DNA of 64,000 bases from Hortaea werneckii (Eukaryota > Ascomycota > Dothideomycetes > Mycosphaerellales > Teratosphaeriaceae): positions 62,001 to 126,000 of the forward strand of contig JBAOKB010000154.1 in the NCBI GenBank assembly GCA_037044905.1, given 5' to 3'. The notes below the pieces were generated by a model. It was not told where the DNA came from. It made no database searches and worked only from the letters and a program-made list of their open reading frames with translations. This document shows, piece by piece, positions 45,219-56,700 of the stretch. The position numbers were made by a program, and so were the translations under genes. Each line of letters opens with the position of its first letter. The first letter of the stretch is position 1.

Positions 45219-45374
45219 GACAGACGCGGGACGACGACGTGGATGGAGGATGCTATTTGCGACTTGCAGCCCACTGCGTGAAACTCGGAGAGCGCGTCGC
45301 AACCACATCTACAAGCCTTGAGTAGTGCACTGCTCCTGTAGTTGGCTACGGCAGCTACTCCGCAGTCTTCCGCC

Positions 45375-46792
45375 ATGCCTCCCACGCGTCGCTCCACTCG
45401 TGCCGCAACCTCGACAGCCGTGAGCCGTGTTGCGCCATATGCCACCGCGAGCAACAGCAGAACTAACACTCGCTCCACCAGCTCCGCCAGCCCCGGCCCG
45501 TCACCTGCTTCCGCCTCGCTCGACCGCACCGCCAATAGCAAGCTCCGACTCACCGTTAAAGCTCCGCCCTCAAAGCTCCGGCAGGCTACGTCCTCCGCCC
45601 AGGCTGACTCCATCTCGGCCAATCCAGATACGAGCGAAAGCGATGCCACACCCATTCCAGCGTCTGGTATGCGGGGCGACTCGAAGGATGGCAATGGAAG
45701 AAGCAAGAGGAGCACACGAAATCCCAGGGCAGTCATAGATCCGGACAGCGAGGAGCCCGATGACGACGAGGACGAGGATATGGAGGATGTGGGAGCAGTA
45801 AATGAGGAGTTACTGGCGAATGAGGACAGCGAAGAGGATGCTGAAGGCGAAGAAGACGAGGAAGAGGACGAGCTAAGTGGTGACCACCCTCCTCCGCCGG
45901 TCATCAAGCAGACCGGTAGTAAGGGAGGGGACGGCAAGCCTGGCGTTGTAGTCACAGCACCCCCGGAAGGACCGCTGAAGAGCGTAGAGGCAAAGGAAAT
46001 AGATGAAGAAAGCGGCATGGAAGATGACGAGGAGCTCTCGGAGCTCGAAGAAGAAGAGGAAGAGGAAGAGGAAGAAATGGGCAATGACCTCGAGGATCTT
46101 GAAGACGAAGAAGATGGTTTGTCAGACGAAGACGAGGGTGGCTCACGCTCTGGCACACCTGACCTCAGCAAACTCACGCGGCGCCAGCGCGGTGCAATTG
46201 AAGAGGTCGAGTCAAACGGTCTGATGGCCCTAAGCAACGAGGCGCAGAAGAAGAAACATCTTACGGCCGAGGAAAATGCCATGCGACGCGCGGAGATGGC
46301 AAGGCGGCGAAAGAACTTGAGTGAGAAGCGAAATGAAGAGGAAAAGGTAAGCTTGACTCTCAACCCAGGCCGACCATAAAACAACCTCAACTCCGTCAAT
46401 GCATCACGGTCCCCCCCAAGTCTACGTACTAACGTCACGTTCTTGAACAGATGGACACGATCAACAAACTTCTGAACAAGCCCGCTCCCAAGCGTCGCAC
46501 AAGGGCAGAAATTATCAGGGACCAGCAGATAGAGCTGATGGCTGCTGCCGGAGGAGGCACTCCAGGCACTGAGGAAGGGGAGGAAGAGCGCGCGGATCCC
46601 CTCTTCACGAGGTACATCCAGCGGGCTGACGGTAGTCGGGCGCTAGCGGTACCGGAAGAATGGAGAGAAGGCATCTCTGGCGTTGCAGGATCACAGGTCT
46701 TATTTATGAAGGGGCAAGATGCAAAGGATGGTGAGATGTCGAGCAGCCGTACGAATATGGCGAGTGGGAGAATGGTTGAAGAGGTGGCGTAA
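45375..46792 (+). CDS. IES2: INO80 chromatin-remodelling subunit Ies2
   Basis: Subunit of the INO80 nucleosome remodeller that activates its ATPase. Start MPPTRRSTRAATSTAVSRVA at 45375; exons 45375-46346 and 46451-46792 (intron 46347-46450). Ser/Thr-rich N-terminus, long Asp/Glu-rich middle (residues about 125-250), then the PAPA-1-like C-terminal domain: TRRQRGAIEEVESNGL, RRAEMARRRKNLSEKRNEEE and, across the intron, MDTINKLLNKPAPKRRTRAE. 437 aa, no frame break. A second in-frame ATG (45342) would add 11 residues. Confidence 0.87.
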
Positions 46793-47490
46793 AGAGAGGA
46801 TGTCAGGAAGTCTCGTTCTGATGAGTGATGGTAGACTGGACTCTTGTTCGTCGAGTAGTAATTTAGCGATGTCTCCGCGACTACATGAGGGTATCTCAAT
46901 GGTGATATATGTAGAAGTGAAGCGGGGATTACGCCACTCGTACCTTAACCGTTGAAATGCTGAGACCCTTTCCTGGCGTGTACTACTATGTCTACACTGG
47001 CAGAGCCACGGATCAGGGCCAAGTTCTAGAAAGGGCTCCTCGAGCACTCCCCTTGGAAGATGACAGGAAAATCACGTCCAACTGGGCATCCATGGATGTT
47101 CAACCAGCTTGGCCGGACGCCCCCACCTGCCTGGCAGCTGAACCATAGAACCTGCAAGTCAATGGGATGTGCCTCAGGCTGCACCTCCAAAAACGTCGAG
47201 GTGGGGCAAATCCCGAACAATTTCAAGACTCATCGCTGGCCACCGCTTGTACGCCAGATCGTAGGTGCATCAGCCAGCCACACCGACGAATCCTGCAATT
47301 GCGACGGTTGCCACTTGCAGACTGTGTCAGGCAAGCAACTTTTTGCCTCACCAGCGGTCCGGCGACAAGCGAGCTTGGTGCACACGGCCACTTCATCCAT
47401 TTCGAGAACTCTGATAATTCCATCCCCACCAATTCGGCAGCCGTGCGGATACTGTACAGATAACTGGATCCCTAAGTCGGAGGCATAATC
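46793..47490. other. Intergenic, no gene recognised
   Basis: 700 bp between IES2 and eIF2-gamma, both on +. Short frames only. Confidence 0.5.
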
Positions 47491-49105
47491 ATGGCGACCA
47501 ACGGCGAATATCCTTCGGATGACGAGTCTCCTCCCCAGTCTCCCACCGTGGAGGCGGGAGAGGCAGCCCCTCTCGATGACGACCAGCAAGAAGCGAAACC
47601 GAAAGGCCCAGCACCGGCACCAAAGAGCGCGTTGAAAAAGACGAACGCCGCCGCTGCTGCGCAAGCCGCGAAACCAGAGCTACCCGAGCAACCAGACCCG
47701 AGCACTCTGGACATCTCAAAACTCACACCTCTCTCCCCGGAGATTATCAGCAGGCAGGCCACGATCAACATTGGCACCATCGGACATGTGGCGCACGGCA
47801 AGAGTACGGTGGTGAAGGCGATATCGGGCGTGCAGACGGTGCGTTTCAAGAACGAGTTGGAGCGTAACATTACGATCAAGCTTGGTTACGCCAACGCAAA
47901 GGTGTACAAGTGTGACAACCCAGAGTGCCCGAGGCCGACATGCTATCGGAGTTACAAGAGTGAAAAGGAAGTGGACCCTCCATGTGAGCGGGAGGGATGT
48001 GCCGGTACCTACAGATTACAGAGACACGTTTCGTGAGTATTTTGGGAGATAGAAGGTGAAGGAGCGGATTTGCTGACATGATACAGCTTCGTTGACTGCC
48101 CTGGTCACGATATTCTGATGAGTACTATGTTGTCTGGCGCAGCAGTCATGGACGCAGCTCTCCTTCTGATTGCAGGCAACGAAACTTGCCCACAGCCCCA
48201 AACTTCCGAGCACTTGGCAGCTATTGAGATCATGAAGCTGCAACACATCATCATCCTGCAGAACAAGGTCGATTTGATGAGGGAAGAGGCCGCAGCTACT
48301 CATTACGAATCGATCCGGAAAGTTCATCCGCGGCACAGTTGCAGACGACTCCCCGATCATCCCGATTTCTGCGCAGCTGAAGTTCAACATCGATGCCATC
48401 AACGAGATGCTTTGCACGAAGATCCCAGTACCGATGCGCAACTTCCAGGACGACCCGCACCTCATCGTCATCAGATCTTTCGACGTGAACAAGCCTGGAT
48501 CAGAGATTGAGGAGCTGCAGGGAGGTGTTGCTGGTGGTTCCATCCTGACTGGTATCATCAAGCTTGGCGATGAGATTGAAATCAGGCCTGGTATTGTCAG
48601 CAAGGACGAGAAGGGCAACATCCAGTGCAAGCCTATCTTCTCTCGCGTCGTCTCACTCTTTGCCGAGAACAACCCGCTCAAGTTCGCCGTGCCTGGTGGT
48701 CTGATTGGTGTTGGTACCCGCATTGACCCTACCCTTTGCAGAGCTGACCGTCTGGTCGGTTTCGTCCTGGGCTTGAAGGGCAAGCTGCCCAAGATCTACA
48801 CCGAGCTGGAAGTCAACTACTTCTTGCTCAGGCGACTACTGGGTGTGAAGACGGCAGACGGCAAGCAGGCCAAGGTTGCGAAGCTGGCCAAGAACGAAGT
48901 GCTGATGGTTAACATTGGGTCTACCGCTACGGGTGCCAAGGTGGTGGCCGTGAAGGCCGATGTTGCCAAGCTGCAGCTGACCAGCCCGGCGTGTACTGAG
49001 GTCGGCGAGAAGGTGGCCCTGAGCAGGCGTATCGAGAAGCACTGGCGTCTGATTGGTTGGGCAACGATCCTGCAAGGAACCACTCTTGACCCGCAGGAGT
49101 CCTAA
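47491..49105 (+). CDS. GCD11: eIF2 gamma subunit (GCD11)
   Basis: GTPase subunit of eIF2 that carries initiator Met-tRNA to the 40S ribosome. Start MATNGEYPSDDESPPQSPTV. Intron 48033-48086 lies between RHVS and FVDCPGHD. G1 is GHVAHGKSTVVKAISG. A Cys knuckle holds CDNPECPRPTC and CEREGCAG. G3 is DCPGHD and G4 QNKVD. Domains II and III include FDVNKPGSEIEELQGGVAGG and KHWRLIGWATI near the end. One extra A in AAA 48319-48321 shifts the frame; without it the text reads ESIRKFIRGTVADDSPIIPI. Repaired length 519 aa, as expected. eIF2B-gamma, its exchange-factor subunit, is also in this window. Confidence 0.95.
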
Positions 49106-49557
49106 GACAAAAGCGCTGCAGTGGTTCGCAGACAATGTTCCAAATCAGGTGATGATGGGGTTGCGCTTTAGCCGGAGTAGCTGGCGTTGAGCATGGGGGG
49201 CGCTGGGAACGTCTGAAGCATGAGACGAGAAACTATGACCTTGGAATACGGGCAGTCATGTACTCGGAGCATAAGCGATATCGGACTAGAGGTACCTGTA
49301 GCGTGTGAAAGTACAATGTTCGAATTTTTGAAAGCAGTCTCCGTGTCATGCCACTACTGAAGGCCCCGGGGAAGTGTCTGACCCCTTGAGCAGCTGCATG
49401 GGTGCATCTGCGTGTGGCTTTGTTGCCTCAGGCTGGCGATTTGTGGGTCGTCTCGTCAAACTTCAAGCGTCACTTCCTTCTTTGATAAGCTAGACTCAAC
49501 TCATACCGCTTTCTTGTTGTATTCAGCTTGCATTTGCAACACATTGACATTTGCACA
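49106..49557. other. Intergenic, no gene recognised
   Basis: 450 bp upstream of NAD synthetase. Nothing further seen. Confidence 0.5.
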
Positions 49558-51786
49558 ATGACGCGCAAGTGTACGATTGCAACATCCCAGCTGAACCAGT
49601 GGGCGCTCGATTACGATGGCAACAAAGACGCATCATTGAAGCGATCAAGAACGCCAAAGCCGCAAACGCCACCCTCATCTTGACCCCCGAACTCTGTATA
49701 CCGGGTTATGGATTGCTCGACCATTGGCTGGAGAACGATGTCTACAACAACTCCTGGGAAATCGCGGCCGAGATCATCGCCCATGCGGAGTGTCAGGATA
49801 TCATCATTGATCTCGGCTTGCCTATCCAGCATCGTGGTTGCAGCTACAACGCGCGTCTCATTGCGTTGAATGGAGAGGTTCTGGCTATCAGGCCGAAGTT
49901 GGACCTGTGCAACGATGGCAACTTCCGGGAGATGCGGTATTTCACGCCTTGGCCCCGCGGCAGAGTCGATGACTATGCCCTGCCGGACGTCATTTCGAGT
50001 CTGCCCAAGAAGCAGCGACGGTGCAGGATCGGAGAGGTGGCGTTTGAAACGCTCGATGCTTCTTTTGCGTCGGAAACGTGCGAGGAGCTGTGGACTCCTA
50101 ACTCACCTCACTCGCATTACAGTCTGGCCGGGATCGAGATTGTGCTTAATTCAAGCGGGAGCCATCACGAGCTGCGGAAACTGAACACACGTGTCAACTT
50201 GATGTTGGAAGCTACGGCGAAGACGGGTGGTGTTTACATGTACTCGAACCAGCGAGGCTGCGATGGCGACAGGCTGTATTATGATGGCTGCTCAATGATC
50301 ATGAATTCCGGGAAAATCTTGGCGCAGGGGACGCAGTTCTCCTTGCTTGATGTCGAGGTTCAGACTGCAACGGTCGACCTGGATGAGATCTGGGCATGGC
50401 GGACATCACGTAGTAGAGGGATGCAGGCGAACGATCCGTCTGTGCAGAAGCTTGAGCGCATACAGGTTGACTTCCGACTGTGCACGAAGAGTTTGGTTCC
50501 TGACCCCAAAGCTCGCATCACTGAGCCCAAGGATGCAAGGTATCATGTGCCAGAAGAAGAGATCGCCTTGGGACCTGCTTGCTGGTTGTGGGACTATTTG
50601 AGACGATCTAGAGCTTCAGGCTACCTGGTGCCCCTTAGCGGCGGTATTGATAGCTGCGCTACGGCCACGATCGTCTACAGCATGTGCAGGTTGGTCGTGG
50701 CAGCAGTCAAGGACGACAATGAAGCGGTGATTGCAGACGCTCAGCGTCTTTGCGGTGGAAAGGACCCGCGCGGCCTGACTGCCGAGCAGTTCTGTCAACA
50801 CATCTTCCATACTGTCTTCATGGGCACGAAGGCAGCCTCTTCAAAGGAGACACGCAGCCGCTCGGAGCAGCTGGCAAAAGCTATTGGGTCATACCACATT
50901 GACGACAACATTGACGAGATGGTGCAGGCACTGAACACAGTGGTCAGACGCAACCTCACTTTCGAGCCGACATTCAAGGTCCATGGAGGAAGTCCGACCG
51001 AGAACCTGGCGCTGCAAAACTTCCAATCTCGTTCACGCATGGTGTTGGCTTATGCTTTGGGTCAACTGCTACCCATGTCGCGTGGAGGGCAGGGTGGGCT
51101 GCTGATTCTGGGCTCAGCAAATGTCGACGAGTGCTTACGCGGATACCTCACCAAGTACGACAATTCGTCCGCAGACATCAACCCCATCGGTGGTATTTCG
51201 AAGACCGACCTCAAAAGCTTCATCAAATGGGCAGAGACGAACTTTGATCTGCCGATCCTACGCGAGTTCCTCGACGCCGTTCCAACCGCAGAGCTTGAGC
51301 CTATCACTGACACGCATGTCAAAGCGATGAAGCCGACATGGGCTTCACGTACGACGAACTCTCCGTCCTCGGCCGACTACGTAAAGCCTACAAGCTTGGC
51401 ACTGTGGGCATGTTTGAGCGTCTGGTCGTCGATTGGAGCGGCCACATGTCTCCCCGGGATGTGTACCAGAAGGTCAGAAACTTCATGTACTACTACGCGA
51501 CTAACAGACACAAGATGACGACCATGACGCCTGGTTTATACCTGGAGACCTACACGCCAGATGACAACCGGTACGATCTTCGGCCGTTCTTGTATCCTAG
51601 ATTCAACTTTGAGCACCGGAAGATTGAGAATATGCTGAAAAGGTAAATTGTTGACATTTCCCATCTACTGCCCCATTGCCTTGCGGGATGCTAACTGTAA
51701 ACAGATGGAAGAGGGCGAGGCAGGTCCAAACGGCGCCACATGAAGAAGGTTCTCCCTCAGACCGCCTTGAAAGAGCCGTCCAATAG
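49558..51786 (+). CDS. QNS1: Glutamine-dependent NAD+ synthetase
   Basis: Converts deamido-NAD to NAD with ammonia from glutamine. Start MTRKCTIATSQLNQWALDYD at 49558. Nitrilase-type glutaminase triad: Glu in LILTPELCIPGYG, Lys in IRPKLDLCNDG, Cys in ASETCEELWTPNSPH. The synthetase P-loop is PLSGGIDSCATATIV; C-terminal blocks include GSANVDECLRGYLTKYDNSS. Two missing bases: an A in AAA 49624-49626 (repaired: DGNKRRIIEAIKNAK) and a C at 51320 (repaired: THVQSDEADMGFTYDELSVL). A final intron 51643-51704 adds a 27-residue tail ending at 51786. Repaired length 722 aa, close to the yeast enzyme. Confidence 0.94.
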
Positions 51787-53720
51787 CATTGGGAGCGCAT
51801 CGGTCTTGAAACAGCAGAACATCACTCCTTGCACGTAGAGTGCCCAATCATAACAGGATCGCATAGGCATCTCATGGGGCGGTCAACTCTGTAGGGACCG
51901 CGCCTTTGGGGTGCATGAAGGTGGGTCGCACCGCCCACGCTTTTCGCATGGACGCAGGTACGCTGCGTGGGTGCTGCAAGGGCACAAGGCTACACGTGAT
52001 AGATGGCTGGATGGCAATGTTTTTGATCAACAAACATCGATGTCGACAGCCTCCATGGCCAGGCGCAAATGTGATCAATGAGTGTCTGTCTGAACTGGCC
52101 GCTGTGTACACGCCGTCAATGGCAGATGTAAAGTAGAAAAAGGACCACTCGCCAGGTGCTCAAACTATCATGCTGCTTGAGCAATAAGATAATGGACCCT
52201 GCAATATTACGCAAATTCTCAGTCCCTAGGAAATGTTGACACAAACGAGAGCAGGGCAGAGTGAACGAAGCCATTGGCCAGCTGGCAGAAGGACACGAAG
52301 GAGCCGGCTTACCGCACGGCACTCGCCTTCACGAGTCTCGACTGACGAAAACGTTTGAATAAACGGCTTTGCCGAGCGACTCGTTTCTCGTGTGTGTGTG
52401 GCCATACAGGCGTGTGCGCAGGGAATATGTGACAGACACTTAATGACATGGAACGGCCGTGGATTAGGCTTTGGGGGCCTTGCGCTCCCCCTCCCCGCCT
52501 TTACCACTGTCACCCTGGCTCACTGCCAGGATTATTCCTGTCCAACAGACGTTGCTTTTGGGGGAGGTCCGAGCGAGCGCGAGCCAAAAAATTTCCGATT
52601 TCCAGGTACGCTTCCCTGACGAGGGATTTTGTTTACACATTTTTTTCTCTTGTCACCGGGTGGCCTGTTTATTTGCAAGTGTGCGTGCGGGTTGCGGACT
52701 TGCAGGGCGGCGCGGTGGCCGGAGATCGGTGGTTGGATCTGCGCGCCGTTTCGCGTCGCGGCAGTGGCCTTTGTGGCTCATCCGACGGCTGTTTTTGGCC
52801 AGCGAGGGTCCCATTTCGCTTGAACGTCGCTGTAATAAATGACGCGGCGAGGCAGTTCGATACCGTTGCCTGAAGCGTTTCGAATTTGGTTTTGTCTTCT
52901 GTGTTGTCCGTAGCTTCCCGCGCGAGGTAGCCAGGAAACACTCGGTTTCACGACATGGCCACCTATCAGGCGGAGATGTTTGGCGACACGGACCGCGCTC
53001 GCTAAAGCACCGCGTACGTCAAGTTGCCAGCAACGCGATGTGGCTTGGGCTGCTATTTCAGGGCGAGAGAGTGACTCTTGCGCTGATCACGTCCTGCAGC
53101 CGTGTCCTCAATCGCACTCCTGGTCGATACCTGATCACCGTTATGATATAAGCGTTGCGAATAGCCTTTTTGCTTGCAAGCAATGGGAATCCTGTGAGTG
53201 TGTGATCGTGCGGCCTTGACTCGTTCGCCGCCGTTCCAGACACCCGGGGAACGTCGTCCGAGACCAACTACACTAGCGCAGCTGAGCGGTCTGTGCTTTC
53301 GCTCTGGCAAGCAACAAGCAGGATACCGCAACAGCGACAGGTCACATCCACTGGTCTCACTTCCAAGTGCCACCGCGCACGCTCCTCGGCCACACGACAC
53401 CGCACCGCACCCTACCCGACCGCAACGACGACGACGACAACAACAACAACAACGACATATACCCACATCTTCAGGCGCCTATCACGTCTTCACCCGAACA
53501 CTCCCGCGTCCTCCAGCAGCAGCAGCCATCACGCTTGTTCATCGGATTCCGGCCCCCAGTCTTCCGCTGACGAAACGCTCGCGACCCACTGGCTTTCTGA
53601 ACCTGAACGCGCCGGAACAAGCTCAACGCGGCGAGCTACGAGCGGACGACACTCGCTGCATGGGACTGCGATGACCATTACGCAGCCCGAGAGCTGCCCA
53701 CAGCATTTGCCTTCGTCAAC
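51787..53720. other. Long intergenic / 5' region of the RhoGEF gene
   Basis: 1.9 kb with no recognised gene. The last 400 bp are C/A-rich with CAACAACAA tracts (about 53426-53455), like a long 5' leader. Overlapping short frames there do not form a plausible protein. Confidence 0.5.
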
Positions 53721-56700
53721 ATGGCCGAGCACGACGCAGCGCCGCCTGCAGCCATGCCGGCCAATGTAGATGGCTTCATTAGTCCGCACAGCCACTATAT
53801 CAAACCAGATATCCCTAGTAATATCGACACCGAACCCATGCCCTCGATCAGCCAGGATGCTTCAGTGAGGAGTGCCAGCAGTGGGAACGCTTTGCCTGCA
53901 GCTGACCGCATGGATGAGAAGTTGTCAGCAAGGGCAGGACCACGCTCAGTGAGCAGTCCAATGCACGGCTTGAACTCGGCGCGATCGAATCCTGTCTTGC
54001 TACCATCACGACAAGCGGGCAGCGTCAAGAATATCGCGACCAAGTTTGATCAGCACAACGCTGCAGCAGGAGGCAGGCAGCCACAGCTCACGGTCCGAAC
54101 AGGGCAGGAAAAGAGTCGGTATATTCCAGGGAGCAAGACGAGATCGCCAGTGAGCTCAAGTAGCAGTAGTAGTCAAGGGATGACGAAATTGCAGAAGCGA
54201 AGGCCCGGCCAACCGAAATCGCCTCAGAAGTCCCACGTGAGGCAGGTGCATCATTCACCTCGAATGGTACTAGACCAAGTCCAAGAAGCCAGCCTCATGC
54301 AGCATTCAGTCCGAAAGCTAGAGCTTCGGCAAGGCAAGGGGGATACATGTCTGCAAAGCCGCTGTTCGGCGAGCTCACGGCGGATGGCGACTGGCATGGT
54401 AACTTCGATATAGCAGGGTATGGTCGTTTACCATCTTTTCAACCAACTCCGAGGAGACAAAGCGATGGCGGAATTGCACTCGGCCATGGAAGGAGCCAGT
54501 CACACCACGACATTGCGGGGAAGGCACTGTCGTCACACGGAACACACAAACTACAACACAAACGGAGTCGCAGCGACATGGACGCATGGCAGCCACAGCC
54601 AGCACCTAGCATGCCGATTCTCAACACGCGAAACATTCCCCCACTCTTGCCAACGCCTCCGAGTTCCGGCACGAGACAATGTCCACGTAACGATTCGCCT
54701 ACGACATCTCGAATACCGGTTAGTAGCCGCGGCCAGTCTGATGATTCTGCCTCCGATCCCCAGTCTCGGTCAGCTTCAGCGATGTCAAACAGAGGCGGAG
54801 ATATAGAGTTCCAAAGTCACCACCTGCAGCCCAGAAAGCCTTGGGGAAGGAAAATGCGACGCCCAGCTCAATACCGCGGAGTCGATATCACCCACCGCCT
54901 TTGTCTACCACCCAATCTGGTCACATGCTCTCCGCCAAGATAGTGCCGCAGATGCCCAAGTCTTCGCCGCCCTTGCGATCTTCACGTCCTAGACAGCCAG
55001 TGAGCTCGGCAACGACTGCGGCGAGTCGCGCAAGAGCCGCCGAGCGAGTTCAAAGCCCCAGTCCGGCGCAAGACCGTCGAAGGCCCAGTGAACAGTGGCT
55101 TGGAAAGCCGTACGATGCTCAGAGAGAGCGGTCGCGCAGAAAAATCCCAGAATTGGGCAAGGTCGATTTTGCCGAGCGTAGAGCGAGGATCCAAAGGGCC
55201 ATATCCCAGAATTTGGAGGAAAAGAAGTCCGAGGATGCTTTGCGGGCAAGATCGCGGTCACGGCAGCCTGCTGAGTCTCGAAGGAGGGAGTCTGCTTCGG
55301 CAACGGGGGCAGGCTGGCAGAACAGTGTGGATGAGCATCAGGCTGCTGAGCTGAACGCCGAGACCGACCGAATCGAACAAGGAGGAGACGGTTCAGAGAC
55401 TGCACGACCAGAGGGCTTAGCTTGGACACTACGCATCTGGCAGCCCCTGTTGAGTCTGAGCCTCTCACTGCAGCTACTGAGTTCGAGGTCGATGAGAGCC
55501 CAGTCCTCGGAAATCAGAGCGTCGAGCATCAGCAGCCAATATCTGAAGCGGCGACGGGCGAACATGAGCTGTCTGGACCTCAAGAGCCTGTTCCGCAACA
55601 TCGTCACGTTCCCCCACCGATCGATTCGGTCCCAGAAGCGCCTGAGGAAGAAGTCCAGAGCCCCAGCGTCTTGGACAACATCATGCGCATGCGGCAACGC
55701 AGTCATTCGTCGCCAAGCCGCGACGGTACAGAGTTTGCGGAGGATAGTCCATCCGCAGAAGATATTCCGAGCGACGCCGAGAGCAGATGGGGCCCCACAG
55801 CGGGTGACGAAGGCTCTATCAAGATCATGTTGGAGAAGAGTCCGGCGGTGTCCATGAAGCTGAACCTTGGAGTGGGAAGCAACTTAAGCCGGACTTCGAC
55901 CATGTGCAAGCTCAAACTGATACTGAGGATTTACGGTCACTGGAGTGTGACCGTTACAGTATGAACTCAAATGGCCAGGTCGATACTCCGATTGACCGAA
56001 GTGATGACGGCCACTTCCAAAATGATGCTTCTGAGGCGCAGTCGCGTGACCCGCGGCACCTCACCTCAGGTGAATACACAGCGTCACCTGTGAACGACAA
56101 CGACAACTTTGCCGAGGACACACAGGACACACCACGCAAGAGCCAACAAGCTCGAGACAACACGTTGAAACCAGCTGTTATTGAGCCTGCGCCACCCCCT
56201 TCGCAGTCGATTGAACATTCGCTGAATTCAGACGACGCCATCGCACAGGCTCTAGATGATTATCAAAACACTGGGAGCATTACACCGGAGATGCTTCACT
56301 ACATCCAAAGTCACAATGTTGACCTCCAGCGCATCTCAGCAAATCAAGGATCGGATGCTATCATGGTCCAAAACCTACTGGACAGCATGCTGGACGCCAG
56401 GCAAGAGCACGATAGTAAGCCATCGGAATCCATGGCAGACTCAGCGCATCTGCAGGAAGAAGAATTGCTCCAACCCAAGCAGTATGAGATGCCATCTGTG
56501 ACTCCAGAGACCCCGTCAGACGCTGAAATGGAAACCGGAACCGCTGTCATCTGGGGTACAGATCAGAGTTTTGGATCCACGACTGAGGACGACGATGACT
56601 TTGCGGCGAAGATCAGCAAAGCTGACGAGGAATGGGAGAAACAGCAAAGAAGAGAAGCTGTGATGGGCGCTGACGAATTCGACACTGGGCCTACGCCGCC

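Noticed and set aside
47491..49105. Programmed frameshifting in eIF2-gamma and others
   Set aside because: No shared slippery heptamer or downstream structure is seen. Shifts are of both signs and occur at unrelated contexts.
53198..53769. Overlapping + strand frames upstream of the RhoGEF (158 codons each)
   Set aside because: They run through a C/A-rich leader with CAA repeats and lack any recognisable feature. The GEF start at 53721 has a plausible conserved beginning.
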